Source: an uncultured Akkermansia sp.
GTDB taxonomy: Bacteria; Verrucomicrobiota; Verrucomicrobiia; Verrucomicrobiales; Akkermansiaceae
Direction: 5' to 3'
Assembly: GCA_947585525.1 (NCBI GenBank)
Contig: CANPXA010000023.1
Coordinates: forward strand, 1 to 14,196
DNA: 14,196 nt
In this document: positions 1 through 14,196 of the stretch, piece after piece
Layout: every line of letters begins with the position of its first letter
Position numbering within the stretch: the stretch's first letter is position 1
The notes under the pieces: generated by a model
Databases searched by the model: none
Seen by the model: the letters and a program-made list of their open reading frames with translations, nothing else
Told to the model about the DNA's origin: nothing
Translations under genes and position numbers: made by a program

Positions 1-224
1 ATTCTGTAGCAAGTCGTCAAGTCAGGATTGATATCATTGATGACTGCAGAACTAATATTGGGATACGTCTGCAGCATGTAAAAAAGCATTGCCCCACCTC
101 CTACAAACGGTTCAATATACGTCACTCCTTCTCTCTCTGAAAAATCGTCGGGAAGAAGCTCCTCCAGTTGTTGAATAAGCTGCCCTTTCCCACCAACCCA
201 CTTGATAAAAGGTTTCGAGTCCAT
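1..224 (-). CDS. D12-class (Dam-like) adenine-specific DNA methyltransferase, N-terminal part, cut by window edge
   Basis: Translating the minus strand from the ATG at 224 gives 74 codons with no stop before the window ends. Residues 4-13 read KPFIKWVGGK, the AdoMet-binding motif X of D12-class N6-adenine methyltransferases; residues 37-44 read IEPFVGGG (motif I); residues 61-69 read VINDINPDL, usual for the next strand of this family. The catalytic DPPY motif and the target-recognition domain would lie beyond the left edge, so specificity (GATC or another site) and intactness cannot be judged. An in-frame ATG at 251 would add nine residues (MQKAKSCRI); I prefer 224 because family members usually start a few residues before KPF. 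Neither start has a good Shine-Dalgarno. The gene is downstream of the rpoC terminator, has its own promoter at 320-349, and is visibly more AT-rich than the operon, suggesting an accessory, possibly acquired, gene (orphan methylase, restriction-modification partner or phage gene). Confidence 0.9.
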   Translation of the reverse strand, partial: MDSKPFIKWVGGKGQLIQQLEELLPDDFSEREGVTYIEPFVGGGAMLFYMLQTYPNISSAVINDINPDLTTCYR

Positions 225-463
225 AATCCGACAACTTTTCGCTTTTTGCATAGTAAACCAGCTCACTCCATCCGTTTAGAGCGTAATTTCGCTTCTGTAC
301 CTATCAGACGCGTGACGCTCTTATATCACGAGCCATCCTCTATTGTCAATTTATTTTTGAAAGCTCAACGCTTCCGTGACGAGCTCAGTTTCATCTCACC
401 CGTTCTCGAAAATTTAGTTTTACTTTCGTTTCGCAAAAACGCGCGTAGCGCGCTAGTATCCAC
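225..463. other. AT-rich non-coding stretch between methyltransferase and repeat array
   Basis: No convincing gene is seen on either strand. The stretch holds the methyltransferase promoter and leader, and a short GC-rich inverted repeat around 440-453 (GCGCG/CGCGC type). Base composition is clearly lower in GC than the operon. An open frame on the plus strand across this area is mostly antisense to the methyltransferase start or lies over the promoter and does not resemble a protein. Confidence 0.5.
320..349 (-). promoter_or_regulatory. Sigma70-type promoter for the methyltransferase gene
   Basis: On the minus strand a perfect -35 box TTGACA (344-349) is followed after 18 nt by TATAAG (320-325, five of six matches to TATAAT). 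Transcription would start near 312, giving a leader of about 60-90 nt before the ATG at 251 or 224. Two short inverted repeats overlap the -10 box: GTGA/TCAC (312-315 and 326-329) and GCTC/GAGC (317-320 and 330-333). They could be operator half-sites, but they are short enough to be chance. Confidence 0.65.
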
Positions 464-516
464 ATCGTAAATCGTAAATCGTAAATCGTAATTCGTAATT
501 CGTAATTCGTAATTCG
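464..516. repeat. Heptanucleotide tandem repeat, about 7.5 units
   Basis: Four perfect copies of ATCGTAA (464-491) are followed by three perfect copies of TTCGTAA (492-512) and a partial unit TTCG (513-516). The two variants differ only at the first base and are segregated into blocks, as expected if slippage amplified the array after one substitution. It sits between the rpoC terminator and the methyltransferase promoter. The unit length is not a multiple of three and no reading frame spans it, so it is an intergenic short tandem repeat. Confidence 0.95.
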
Positions 517-527
517 GGCACCCCGCA

Positions 528-568
528 GCAACAAAACCGCCCGCTTCCCGGAGGGGGAAAGCGGGCGG
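528..568 (-). terminator. Rho-independent terminator of the rpoBC operon
   Basis: On the minus strand, starting 25 nt after the rpoC stop, the arm CCGCCCGCTTTCCC pairs with GGGAAGCGGGCGG (plus coordinates 537-568) with one bulged base and a short loop, followed by a T-rich run TTTTGTT. This is a textbook intrinsic terminator and closes the operon that begins upstream of tRNA-Thr. No other hairpin in the operon has a comparable T-tract. Confidence 0.92.
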
Positions 569-593
569 GAAAGAACTTACTCAGACGCGCGGA

Positions 594-4862
<4,269 letters not shown>

Positions 4863-4903
4863 ATAGATGAGAGTTAAGGGTTATACGAATACTCGGTTTC
4901 AGG

Positions 4904-8983
<4,080 letters not shown>

Positions 8984-9007
8984 AGAGTTGGGCGGAGATT
9001 GGGTTTT

Positions 9008-9056
9008 GCACCCGGATCCTGGGTGCGGGTCGGCTTACGTTTGGTAAAACCGACCC
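9008..9056 (-). promoter_or_regulatory. Two abutting hairpins in the rpoB leader
   Basis: Reading the minus strand toward rpoB, the first stem pairs GGGTCGG with CCGACCC (plus 9050-9056 and 9027-9033) around a 16-nt loop. It is followed with no gap by a second stem GCACCC/GGGTGC (9021-9026 and 9008-9013) around a 7-nt loop containing GGATCC. The rpoB start codon is 24 nt further on. An alternative helix ACCCG/CGGGT would bridge the two and exclude them, so a conformational switch is possible. Neither hairpin has a T-tract, so they are not intrinsic terminators. A role in translation control of rpoB is inferred. Confidence 0.55.
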
Positions 9057-9176
9057 GAAGCTGTGGAGGCGTGGTCGCGCTCCAAGGCGCCGGGTCGATC
9101 TTATCTGCTGCGTATCGCTGTAAAGGGAGGGTGAGGGTTGAAGGAAAAACAACTTGCACCGGGCAAGCGGAAGGAC

Positions 9177-9217
9177 ACGAAACGCAGGGGAGGAATGCAA
9201 TCCTCCCCTGCTTTCGT
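9177..9217 (-). promoter_or_regulatory. Long hairpin just after rplL, candidate attenuator or RNase processing site
   Basis: An inverted repeat of 11 perfect base pairs (GCAGGGGAGGA at 9184-9194 with its complement at 9201-9211) around a 6-nt loop is extended by six more pairs (9177-9182 with 9212-9217) after one bulged base. It begins 13 nt past the rplL stop. On the minus strand the hairpin is followed by GTGTCC, not a T-run, so it is unlikely to be a full terminator. In E. coli the same intergenic position holds a partial attenuator and an RNase III cleavage site that lower rpoBC relative to rplJL; an analogous role is inferred. Confidence 0.7.
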
Positions 9218-9230
9218 AAAAAGCATCCGG

Positions 9231-9611
9231 TTACTTGATCGTAACCTTGGCGCCGGCTTTCTCGAGCTCTGCCTTCGCCTTGTCGGCGTCCTCCTTGGAA
9301 GCGCCTTCAAGTACCATGGCAGGTGCGCCCTCAACAAGCTTCTTCGCATCCGCCAGCCCAAGACCGGGCTTCACGGTGCGTACCGCCTTAATAACGGCTA
9401 TCTTGTTCGCCCCGGCTTCTGTCAGCTCGACGTCAAAGTTCGTCTTCTCCTCGGCAGCCTCAGCAGGCGCTGCTGCACCCGCGGCGGCCACGGCAGCCAC
9501 CGGAGCAGCTGCAGATACTCCCCACTTCTCCTCGAGCAATTTCACAAGCTCAGCAGCCTCCAAGATGGTAAGCTTGCCAAGCTCCTCTGCGATGTTATTG
9601 ATATCAGCCAT
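9231..9611 (-). CDS. rplL: 50S ribosomal protein L7/L12
   Basis: Stalk protein of the large subunit, 126 residues; dimers bind L10 and the C-terminal domain recruits EF-Tu, EF-G and initiation/release factors. The N-terminal dimerisation helices are at about 1-32, an Ala/Val/Pro-rich flexible hinge at 33-54, and the globular C-terminal domain at 57-126. The factor-binding loop reads VRTVKPGLGL (77-86), one residue longer than the E. coli VRGATGLGL. The gene follows rplJ after 170 nt that include hairpins and a possible promoter, which could help supply the several L12 copies needed per ribosome. The ATG at 9611 has no Shine-Dalgarno but an A-rich upstream stretch with A at -3. The strong hairpin after the stop may stabilise the mRNA 3' end. 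Confidence 0.98.
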   Translation of the reverse strand: MADINNIAEELGKLTILEAAELVKLLEEKWGVSAAAPVAAVAAAGAAAPAEAAEEKTNFDVELTEAGANKIAVIKAVRTVKPGLGLADAKKLVEGAPAMVLEGASKEDADKAKAELEKAGAKVTIK

Positions 9612-9645
9612 TGTATTCTATTGGTTTTTAATTGGTTCTTGTCGC

Positions 9646-9663
9646 GGACGGGGGCTCCCCGCC
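9646..9663 (-). promoter_or_regulatory. GC-rich hairpin in the rplL leader
   Basis: On the minus strand GGCGGGG pairs with CCCCGTCC through seven G-C pairs with one bulged T and a 3-nt loop. It ends 34 nt before the rplL start codon, leaving an unstructured A-rich stretch in front of the ATG. A second, weaker stem GTTCTC/GAGAAC (9671-9676 and 9696-9701), with an inner CGGC/GCCG helix, lies just upstream. A function in rplL expression or mRNA processing is inferred. Confidence 0.5.
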
Positions 9664-9725
9664 CATTTCAGTTCTCACCGGCCGGAGAGCCGACAGAGAA
9701 CCTAATCATTTTTCAGGCGGCGCGC

Positions 9726-9754
9726 AGTGATACCACATCACCGCCATCTGTTCA
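9726..9754 (-). promoter_or_regulatory. Possible weak promoter for rplL
   Basis: On the minus strand TTGAAC (four of six matches to TTGACA) is followed after 17 nt by TATCAC (four of six matches to TATAAT) within the rplJ-rplL spacer. The match is modest and such pairs arise by chance, but the location would give rplL extra transcription relative to rplJ. It overlaps a GTGAT/ATCAC inverted repeat. Confidence 0.25.
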
Positions 9755-9781
9755 AGTCTTTTTTTTGATACTGACACAGTT

Positions 9782-10294
9782 TTACTCGGCAGCTGCGCCT
9801 CCTTCTTTGTCCACATGGGCCTGAATGACGCGAGCCAGAGCCGCCCCGGCGCCGTTGATGGTGCCCAACAGGGTGGCGAGCAGGACCTCGCGACTCGGCA
9901 ACTCACCGAGCGCCTGAATCTTCGCCGGCTCCAGCTGAGCCCCGTCCAGGATACCGACTTTGTACGCCGCTTTCTTGGAGGTTTTCGCAAAGCCGTTAAT
10001 CACCTTGGCGGCCGAGCAGATGTCGCTCTCGCCGGTCACATAAGCTGTCTGCCCCTTCAGGGCGTCCGTGATATCGGGAAGCCCCGCCTGCGTGAGAGCC
10101 TTGGCCATGTAGGAGTTCTTCGCAACCGTGCAGGAAGCTCCCACCCCCGCCAGAGAGGCGCGCAGAGTGGTGAACTCCGGGACGCTAACGCCCGCGTAGT
10201 CGATAACGATGAGGAACGGGGAGGCGTTCACCTTCGCCAGCAATTGCGAGATAATGACCTCCTTGTCAGCATTCACTTTTTTGTCTGTACTCAT
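9782..10294 (-). CDS. rplJ: 50S ribosomal protein L10
   Basis: Base of the ribosomal stalk, 170 residues; it binds 23S rRNA together with L11 through its N-terminal domain and carries L12 dimers on its C-terminal helix. Recognisable features are FLIVIDYAGVSVPEFTTLR near the N-terminus (27-45), VAKNSYMAKA (57-66) and LPSREVLLATLLGTI (132-146), followed by the C-terminal helix and a Gly/Ala-rich end. Length is normal for the family. It starts only 20 nt after the rplA stop, which leaves no intergenic room for the long L10-binding leader known from E. coli. The ATG at 10294 is preceded by GAACGAGAACGACAT, no better than a weak Shine-Dalgarno. Confidence 0.98.
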   Translation of the reverse strand: MSTDKKVNADKEVIISQLLAKVNASPFLIVIDYAGVSVPEFTTLRASLAGVGASCTVAKNSYMAKALTQAGLPDITDALKGQTAYVTGESDICSAAKVINGFAKTSKKAAYKVGILDGAQLEPAKIQALGELPSREVLLATLLGTINGAGAALARVIQAHVDKEGGAAAE

Positions 10295-10314
10295 ATGTCG
10301 TTCTCGTTCAGGGT

Positions 10315-11016
10315 TCAGTTCTTGGAATACTCGTTGGCGCTCAGGGTGATTCCCGGGCTCATGGAGCAGGCTATGGTCGCCGAGGCGATGTATCCCCCCT
10401 TCGCTCCGGAGGGACGAGCCTTCACAACGGAGGAGATGAGAGCCCGCACGTTTTCCGTGAGTTTCTCGCTGTCAAAGGACAACTTGCCCACCGAGGCGGA
10501 GATATTGGCTCCCTTGTCAACCTTGTAATCCACACGACCGGCCTTCACTTCGTGCACAGCCTTGGCTGTGTCCTCTGTCACCGTGCCTGTCTTGGGGTTG
10601 GGCATCAGGCCGCGCGGACCGAGCACACGCGCAATCTTACGCACCTGGGCCATGGCGTCCGGGGTGGCGATTGCGCTGTCGAAGTCCAGGAAGCCGCCTT
10701 GCACTTCCTTGATGAGGTCCTCCAGACCCACCTTCTCGGCTCCCGCGTCCAATGCAGCCTGGGCGGCCTCGCCCTGGGCAAAGACGATCACGCGCACGTT
10801 TTTACCGGTGCCGTGAGGCAGAGCTACAGAGCCGCGCACCATCTGGTCGGACTTGCGAGGATCCACGGTGAGGTGGAACGATACGGTGACCGTGGGGTCG
10901 AATTTGGGGGCGGGAAAGCTCTTCATGAGCTCCACAGCCTCTTCCACAGCGTAGGTCTTGGTGCGGTCCACCAACTGCGCTGCAGACGTATAACGTTTGG
11001 AATGTTTTGTAGACAT
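10315..11016 (-). CDS. rplA: 50S ribosomal protein L1
   Basis: Protein of the mobile L1 stalk that helps release E-site tRNA, 233 residues (E. coli 234). The diagnostic motif LGPRGLMPNPK is at 132-142, preceded by the IATPDAM stretch and followed by GTVT; the rRNA-binding end includes FDSEKLTENVRALI and KGGYI. In E. coli L1 represses translation of the rplK-rplA mRNA by binding a leader that mimics its 23S rRNA site; I could not identify such a site in the short rplK leader by eye. The gene lies 65 nt after rplK. The ATG at 11016 has an AT-rich upstream region (TTCTATT) without Shine-Dalgarno. Confidence 0.98.
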   Translation of the reverse strand: MSTKHSKRYTSAAQLVDRTKTYAVEEAVELMKSFPAPKFDPTVTVSFHLTVDPRKSDQMVRGSVALPHGTGKNVRVIVFAQGEAAQAALDAGAEKVGLEDLIKEVQGGFLDFDSAIATPDAMAQVRKIARVLGPRGLMPNPKTGTVTEDTAKAVHEVKAGRVDYKVDKGANISASVGKLSFDSEKLTENVRALISSVVKARPSGAKGGYIASATIACSMSPGITLSANEYSKN

Positions 11017-11081
11017 AATAGAATTTGCAGTACGTTCGGGTTTGAGTTAATAACGATTCCCTCCTGCTGTTGGGAAAGGGG

Positions 11082-11510
11082 TTAGAGACCCTCGACTTCA
11101 ATACCCATCTGGCGGGCTTGTCCGGCGATGATGCGGGCAGCTGCCTCCGGGTCCTTGGTGTTGAGGTCCGGCATCTTCGTGTTCACCACCTCCATGAGTT
11201 TCTCCTTGCTGATCTTGGCCACCTTTTTCTTGTTCGGTTCGCCGGATCCGCCGGAGATTCCGGCCGCCTTCTTGAGAAGGTTCGCCGCCGGAGGCATCTT
11301 GGTGATGAAGTCGAAGGACTTGTCTTTATAGACAGTGATCACGACGGGGAGCACGTCGCCGGTCTGCTTCTGAGTTTTTGCGTTAAACTCTTTGCAGAAG
11401 CCCATGATGTTCACGCCCGCCTGACCAAGTGCAGGTCCCACGGGAGGCGACGGATTGGCGGCGCCCGCCGGAATCTGCAGTTTGATTACTTTGACTACTT
11501 CTTTTGCCAT
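11082..11510 (-). CDS. rplK: 50S ribosomal protein L11
   Basis: Component of the GTPase-associated centre that binds 23S rRNA with L10 and the thiostrepton-type antibiotics, and is needed for RelA activation in bacteria that use it; 142 residues, the E. coli length. The N-terminal domain has the proline-rich PAGAANPSPPVGPALGQAG (14-32) and NIMGFCKEFN; the C-terminal domain ends in GQARQMGIEVEG. Methylation sites and proline positions near 22-26 look ordinary. It lies 70 nt after nusG. An AAGGAGG is present on the minus strand (plus 11535-11541) but 24 nt from the ATG, too far for a normal Shine-Dalgarno; the immediate upstream stretch is A/C-rich. Confidence 0.98.
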   Translation of the reverse strand: MAKEVVKVIKLQIPAGAANPSPPVGPALGQAGVNIMGFCKEFNAKTQKQTGDVLPVVITVYKDKSFDFITKMPPAANLLKKAAGISGGSGEPNKKKVAKISKEKLMEVVNTKMPDLNTKDPEAAARIIAGQARQMGIEVEGL

Positions 11511-11580
11511 GGTTTTGTTTGTTGGTTGTAACCGCCTCCTTCAATCGTTGCCGACCGAGAAAGGCGACTGAAAAAATTGA

Positions 11581-12237
11581 TTAGGGTTGCTGTTCGACGT
11601 TTCGCGGTATGTTGCGCTCGTCCTCCGGCACGAGCTGCACCTGCGTGTAATCCAGATCCAACGGGTTGCTGCGCCCGAACATGGTGACACCCACACGCAG
11701 TCTCCCCCGCTCCTTGTCAACCTCCTCCACAATGCCTCTCTCCCCTTGGAAGGCTCCCTCCAGCACCACAACCTCGTCCTGCACGTTGATGACGATCTTC
11801 TGTCTCGTGCCCTCACTGCGGCGCGCTATCTCATTCATGAGGTCGCGAACGTCCTTGGCCGACATGGGGAGCGGCTCCTTGTTGCGTCCGCAGGCAAAGC
11901 TGATGACGCCGTCCACGGCCTGAATTTTGTACCACGCTTCGTTGTTGAGCGACCCATCCGGACGACGCAGGGCAAAATTGAGGTACACGTAACCGGGGTA
12001 AAGTTTGCGATCCTGCACGTACTTCTTGCCGTGGCGCACCTCTTCCACTTTTTCCATGGGAACGAGAGGCTCGCTCTGCAGCAAAGCTCCCATCTCCTCG
12101 TCCTCCCGGAAGAGTCTCTTGAGGTTCTCTACCGCACGTCTCTCCTTGTTGGAGAGCACATGGAGCACATACCACTGATCCTTCGGTTCCGGTACAGCTC
12201 GACGTGTCGTGGATTTGCGTTCGTATGGTCGGGACAT
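11581..12237 (-). CDS. nusG: Transcription termination/antitermination factor NusG
   Basis: Elongation factor that binds the RNA polymerase clamp and suppresses pausing; its KOW domain contacts ribosomal S10 or Rho. 218 residues, longer than the E. coli 181 because of a basic N-terminal extension (about 1-20) and an extra charged stretch. The NGN domain begins with WYVLHVLSNKE (22-32) and includes YPGYVYLNF (80-88); the inter-domain region is SFACGRNKEPLPMS. The KOW domain spans about 152-202 with VVVLEGAFQGERGIVEEVD and FGRSNPLDLDYTQVQLV. It lies 49 nt after secE, the usual pairing. No Shine-Dalgarno precedes the ATG at 12237; an in-frame internal start is less likely because the NGN domain begins only 21 residues in. 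Confidence 0.97.
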   Translation of the reverse strand: MSRPYERKSTTRRAVPEPKDQWYVLHVLSNKERRAVENLKRLFREDEEMGALLQSEPLVPMEKVEEVRHGKKYVQDRKLYPGYVYLNFALRRPDGSLNNEAWYKIQAVDGVISFACGRNKEPLPMSAKDVRDLMNEIARRSEGTRQKIVINVQDEVVVLEGAFQGERGIVEEVDKERGRLRVGVTMFGRSNPLDLDYTQVQLVPEDERNIPRNVEQQP

Positions 12238-12286
12238 AGCAGGTAGAAAATGTTTGAATGAGATGATCGTTGTTTGTTTCTTTACC

Positions 12287-12514
12287 TCAGGAAAGTTGTT
12301 CGATAGCCCATGTCACCACACGCGCCATCACAAAATCAAAAAACGCCACGTACGCCCCAAGCAATACCATCGCTATCAGCACCACCATCGTCGATCCCGC
12401 CAACTCCCGGTACTTCTTGAACCCCTTCACCTTCGTGTCACTCTCCCACGGCCATGAGCACTTCTTGAGCTCACTCTTCGTCGCTGATATAAACTGGGAT
12501 GCCTTGCGGAACAT
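12287..12514 (-). CDS. secE: Preprotein translocase subunit SecE
   Basis: Small membrane subunit that clamps SecY in the SecYEG channel, 75 residues, the short single-span form found in most bacteria outside the gamma-proteobacteria. The cytoplasmic amphipathic helix contains the family signature ELKKCSWP (15-22), followed by a charged linker and one transmembrane segment at about 41-59 (STMVVLIAMVLLGAYVAFF). It sits between tRNA-Trp and nusG in the conserved order; no rpmG (L33) gene lies between tRNA-Trp and secE as it does in many other phyla. The ATG at 12514 lacks a Shine-Dalgarno. Confidence 0.95.
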   Translation of the reverse strand: MFRKASQFISATKSELKKCSWPWESDTKVKGFKKYRELAGSTMVVLIAMVLLGAYVAFFDFVMARVVTWAIEQLS

Positions 12515-12576
12515 ATCTCGCGTCGGGTTATACGGTTTGGTGTCTTACGGGGCGTCTGTCTTGTTTCCTTTTGTTC

Positions 12577-12649
12577 CAGGGTACGAGAGGATCGAACTCC
12601 CAACCTGCGGTTTTGGAGACCGCTGCTCTACCAATTGAGCTAGTACCCT
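12577..12649 (-). tRNA. tRNA-Trp (anticodon CCA)
   Basis: Minus-strand cloverleaf of 73 nt: acceptor AGGGTAC/GTACCCT (7 bp), D arm GCTC/GAGC, anticodon stem GCGGT/ACCGC with loop CTCCAAA (anticodon CCA), 5-nt variable region, T arm GGGAG/CTCTC with loop TTCGATC, and discriminator G. The 3' CCA is not encoded. It lies between tuf and secE, the standard position for this tRNA in bacterial tuf-secE-nusG clusters. Confidence 0.97.
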
Positions 12650-12671
12650 AAATATCTCACTCTCCCCTTTT

Positions 12672-12717
12672 CGGTCGGTGGAGGGGGCACCCCACTCGGG
12701 AGTACCCCCACCGCCCG
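12672..12717 (-). promoter_or_regulatory. Large GC-rich hairpin between tuf and tRNA-Trp
   Basis: In the 142-nt spacer the minus-strand arm CGGGCGGTGGGGGTAC pairs with GTGCCCCCTCCACCGACCG, with small bulges and an inner ACTC/GAGT helix. It is followed by AAAAGGGG, not a T-run, so it does not look like an intrinsic terminator. It probably protects the tuf mRNA 3' end or marks where RNase separates tuf mRNA from the tRNA-Trp/secE/nusG transcript. A small TCAGC/GCTGA stem also lies directly after the tuf stop. Confidence 0.55.
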
Positions 12718-12791
12718 ATCTGAGCCACTCCTCGTCCCGCGCGGAACTCCGGCGCAGCCCGGTTTGAGTGAAATTGTCTCAGCTTAGCTGA

Positions 12792-13973
<1,182 letters not shown>

Positions 13974-14020
13974 AATGTTTGTGTTTTGTTTTGAGCTGCT
14001 TATTCTTGCATGAGCATCAA

Positions 14021-14092
<72 letters not shown>

Positions 14093-14107
14093 GATCACGC
14101 TCCAGAG

Positions 14108-14125
14108 CCGTCCCACGAGGGACGG
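14108..14125 (-). promoter_or_regulatory. Hairpin in the operon leader before tRNA-Thr
   Basis: A perfect 7-bp stem CCGTCCC/GGGACGG with a 4-nt loop lies between the predicted transcription start (near 14131) and the tRNA-Thr 5' end (14092). It may shield the 5' end or position the tRNA for RNase P processing. The stem is seen directly; the function is inferred. Confidence 0.55.
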
Positions 14126-14137
14126 AAAAGCGGGGAA

Positions 14138-14166
14138 AATATACACGAATTTTCCCACCACGTCAA
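14138..14166 (-). promoter_or_regulatory. Main sigma70-type promoter of the tRNA-Thr-tuf-rpo operon
   Basis: On the minus strand TTGACG (14161-14166, five of six) is followed after exactly 17 nt by TATATT (14138-14143, five of six). Upstream (14167-14196) the sequence is strongly AT-rich, like an UP element. Between the -10 box and the expected start the sequence contains CCCCGC, a GC-rich discriminator of the kind associated with stringent (ppGpp) control of stable-RNA and translation-factor promoters. It is the only near-consensus promoter I see in or upstream of the operon. Confidence 0.75.
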
Positions 14167-14196
14167 CCATAATTTCGTGAAATGAATTAAAATTTC

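Noticed and set aside
168..470. 100-codon plus-strand frame over the methyltransferase start and promoter
   Set aside because: Its beginning is antisense to the methyltransferase motifs and the rest covers the promoter and first repeat unit; the protein has no recognisable features.
464..516. CRISPR array
   Set aside because: The units are contiguous 7-bp repeats without spacers, so this is a simple tandem repeat.
9093..9125. Possible rpoB promoter (TTTACA and TAAGAT on the minus strand)
   Set aside because: The boxes are only 15 nt apart and the -10 matches four of six bases, so support is too weak to call.
11511..11580. L1-binding autoregulatory site in the rplK leader
   Set aside because: An imperfect CGCCT/AGGCG pairing is visible, but I could not match the 23S rRNA-like L1 motif by eye.

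Overview
The window is a bacterial chromosome segment, GC-rich across most of its length, carrying the conserved translation/transcription supercluster on the minus strand. In transcription order (right to left) it reads: promoter, tRNA-Thr(GGT), tuf, tRNA-Trp(CCA), secE, nusG, rplK, rplA, rplJ, rplL, rpoB, rpoC, and a rho-independent terminator. The large beta and beta' subunits (1359 and 1422 residues, both with proteobacterial-type lineage insertions), the gene order and the protein sequences suggest a member of the PVC group, most likely Verrucomicrobiota (Akkermansia-like). That placement is an inference from general resemblance, not from a search.

Layout. 14093-14196 holds a strong sigma70-type promoter for the whole unit (TTGACG, 17 nt spacer, TATATT) with an AT-rich upstream stretch and a C-rich discriminator. 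12577-14092 holds the two tRNAs flanking tuf, with a large GC-rich hairpin between tuf and tRNA-Trp. 11082-12514 holds secE, nusG and rplK. 9231-11016 holds rplA, rplJ and rplL; the rplA-rplJ spacer is only 20 nt while the rplJ-rplL spacer is 170 nt and carries hairpins and a possible promoter. 8984-9230 is a structured rplL-rpoB spacer: a 17-bp hairpin just after rplL, then two abutting hairpins before rpoB. 594-8983 is rpoB-rpoC. 528-568 is the operon terminator.

Left of the terminator the character changes. There is a heptanucleotide tandem array (464-516), an AT-richer non-coding stretch with a near-consensus minus-strand promoter, and the first 74 codons of a D12-class (Dam-like) adenine-specific DNA methyltransferase that runs off the window. 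This is the only accessory-looking part of the window.

The operon genes work together: EF-Tu and the tRNAs supply elongation, L11/L1/L10/L12 build the ribosomal stalks, SecE belongs to the protein translocase, NusG couples to RNA polymerase, and RpoB/RpoC are the polymerase catalytic core. None of the nine operon protein start codons has a well-placed Shine-Dalgarno sequence, which is the most striking system-level property here. I found no clearly novel multi-gene system; the methyltransferase edge and the unusual intergenic architecture deserve the second look.
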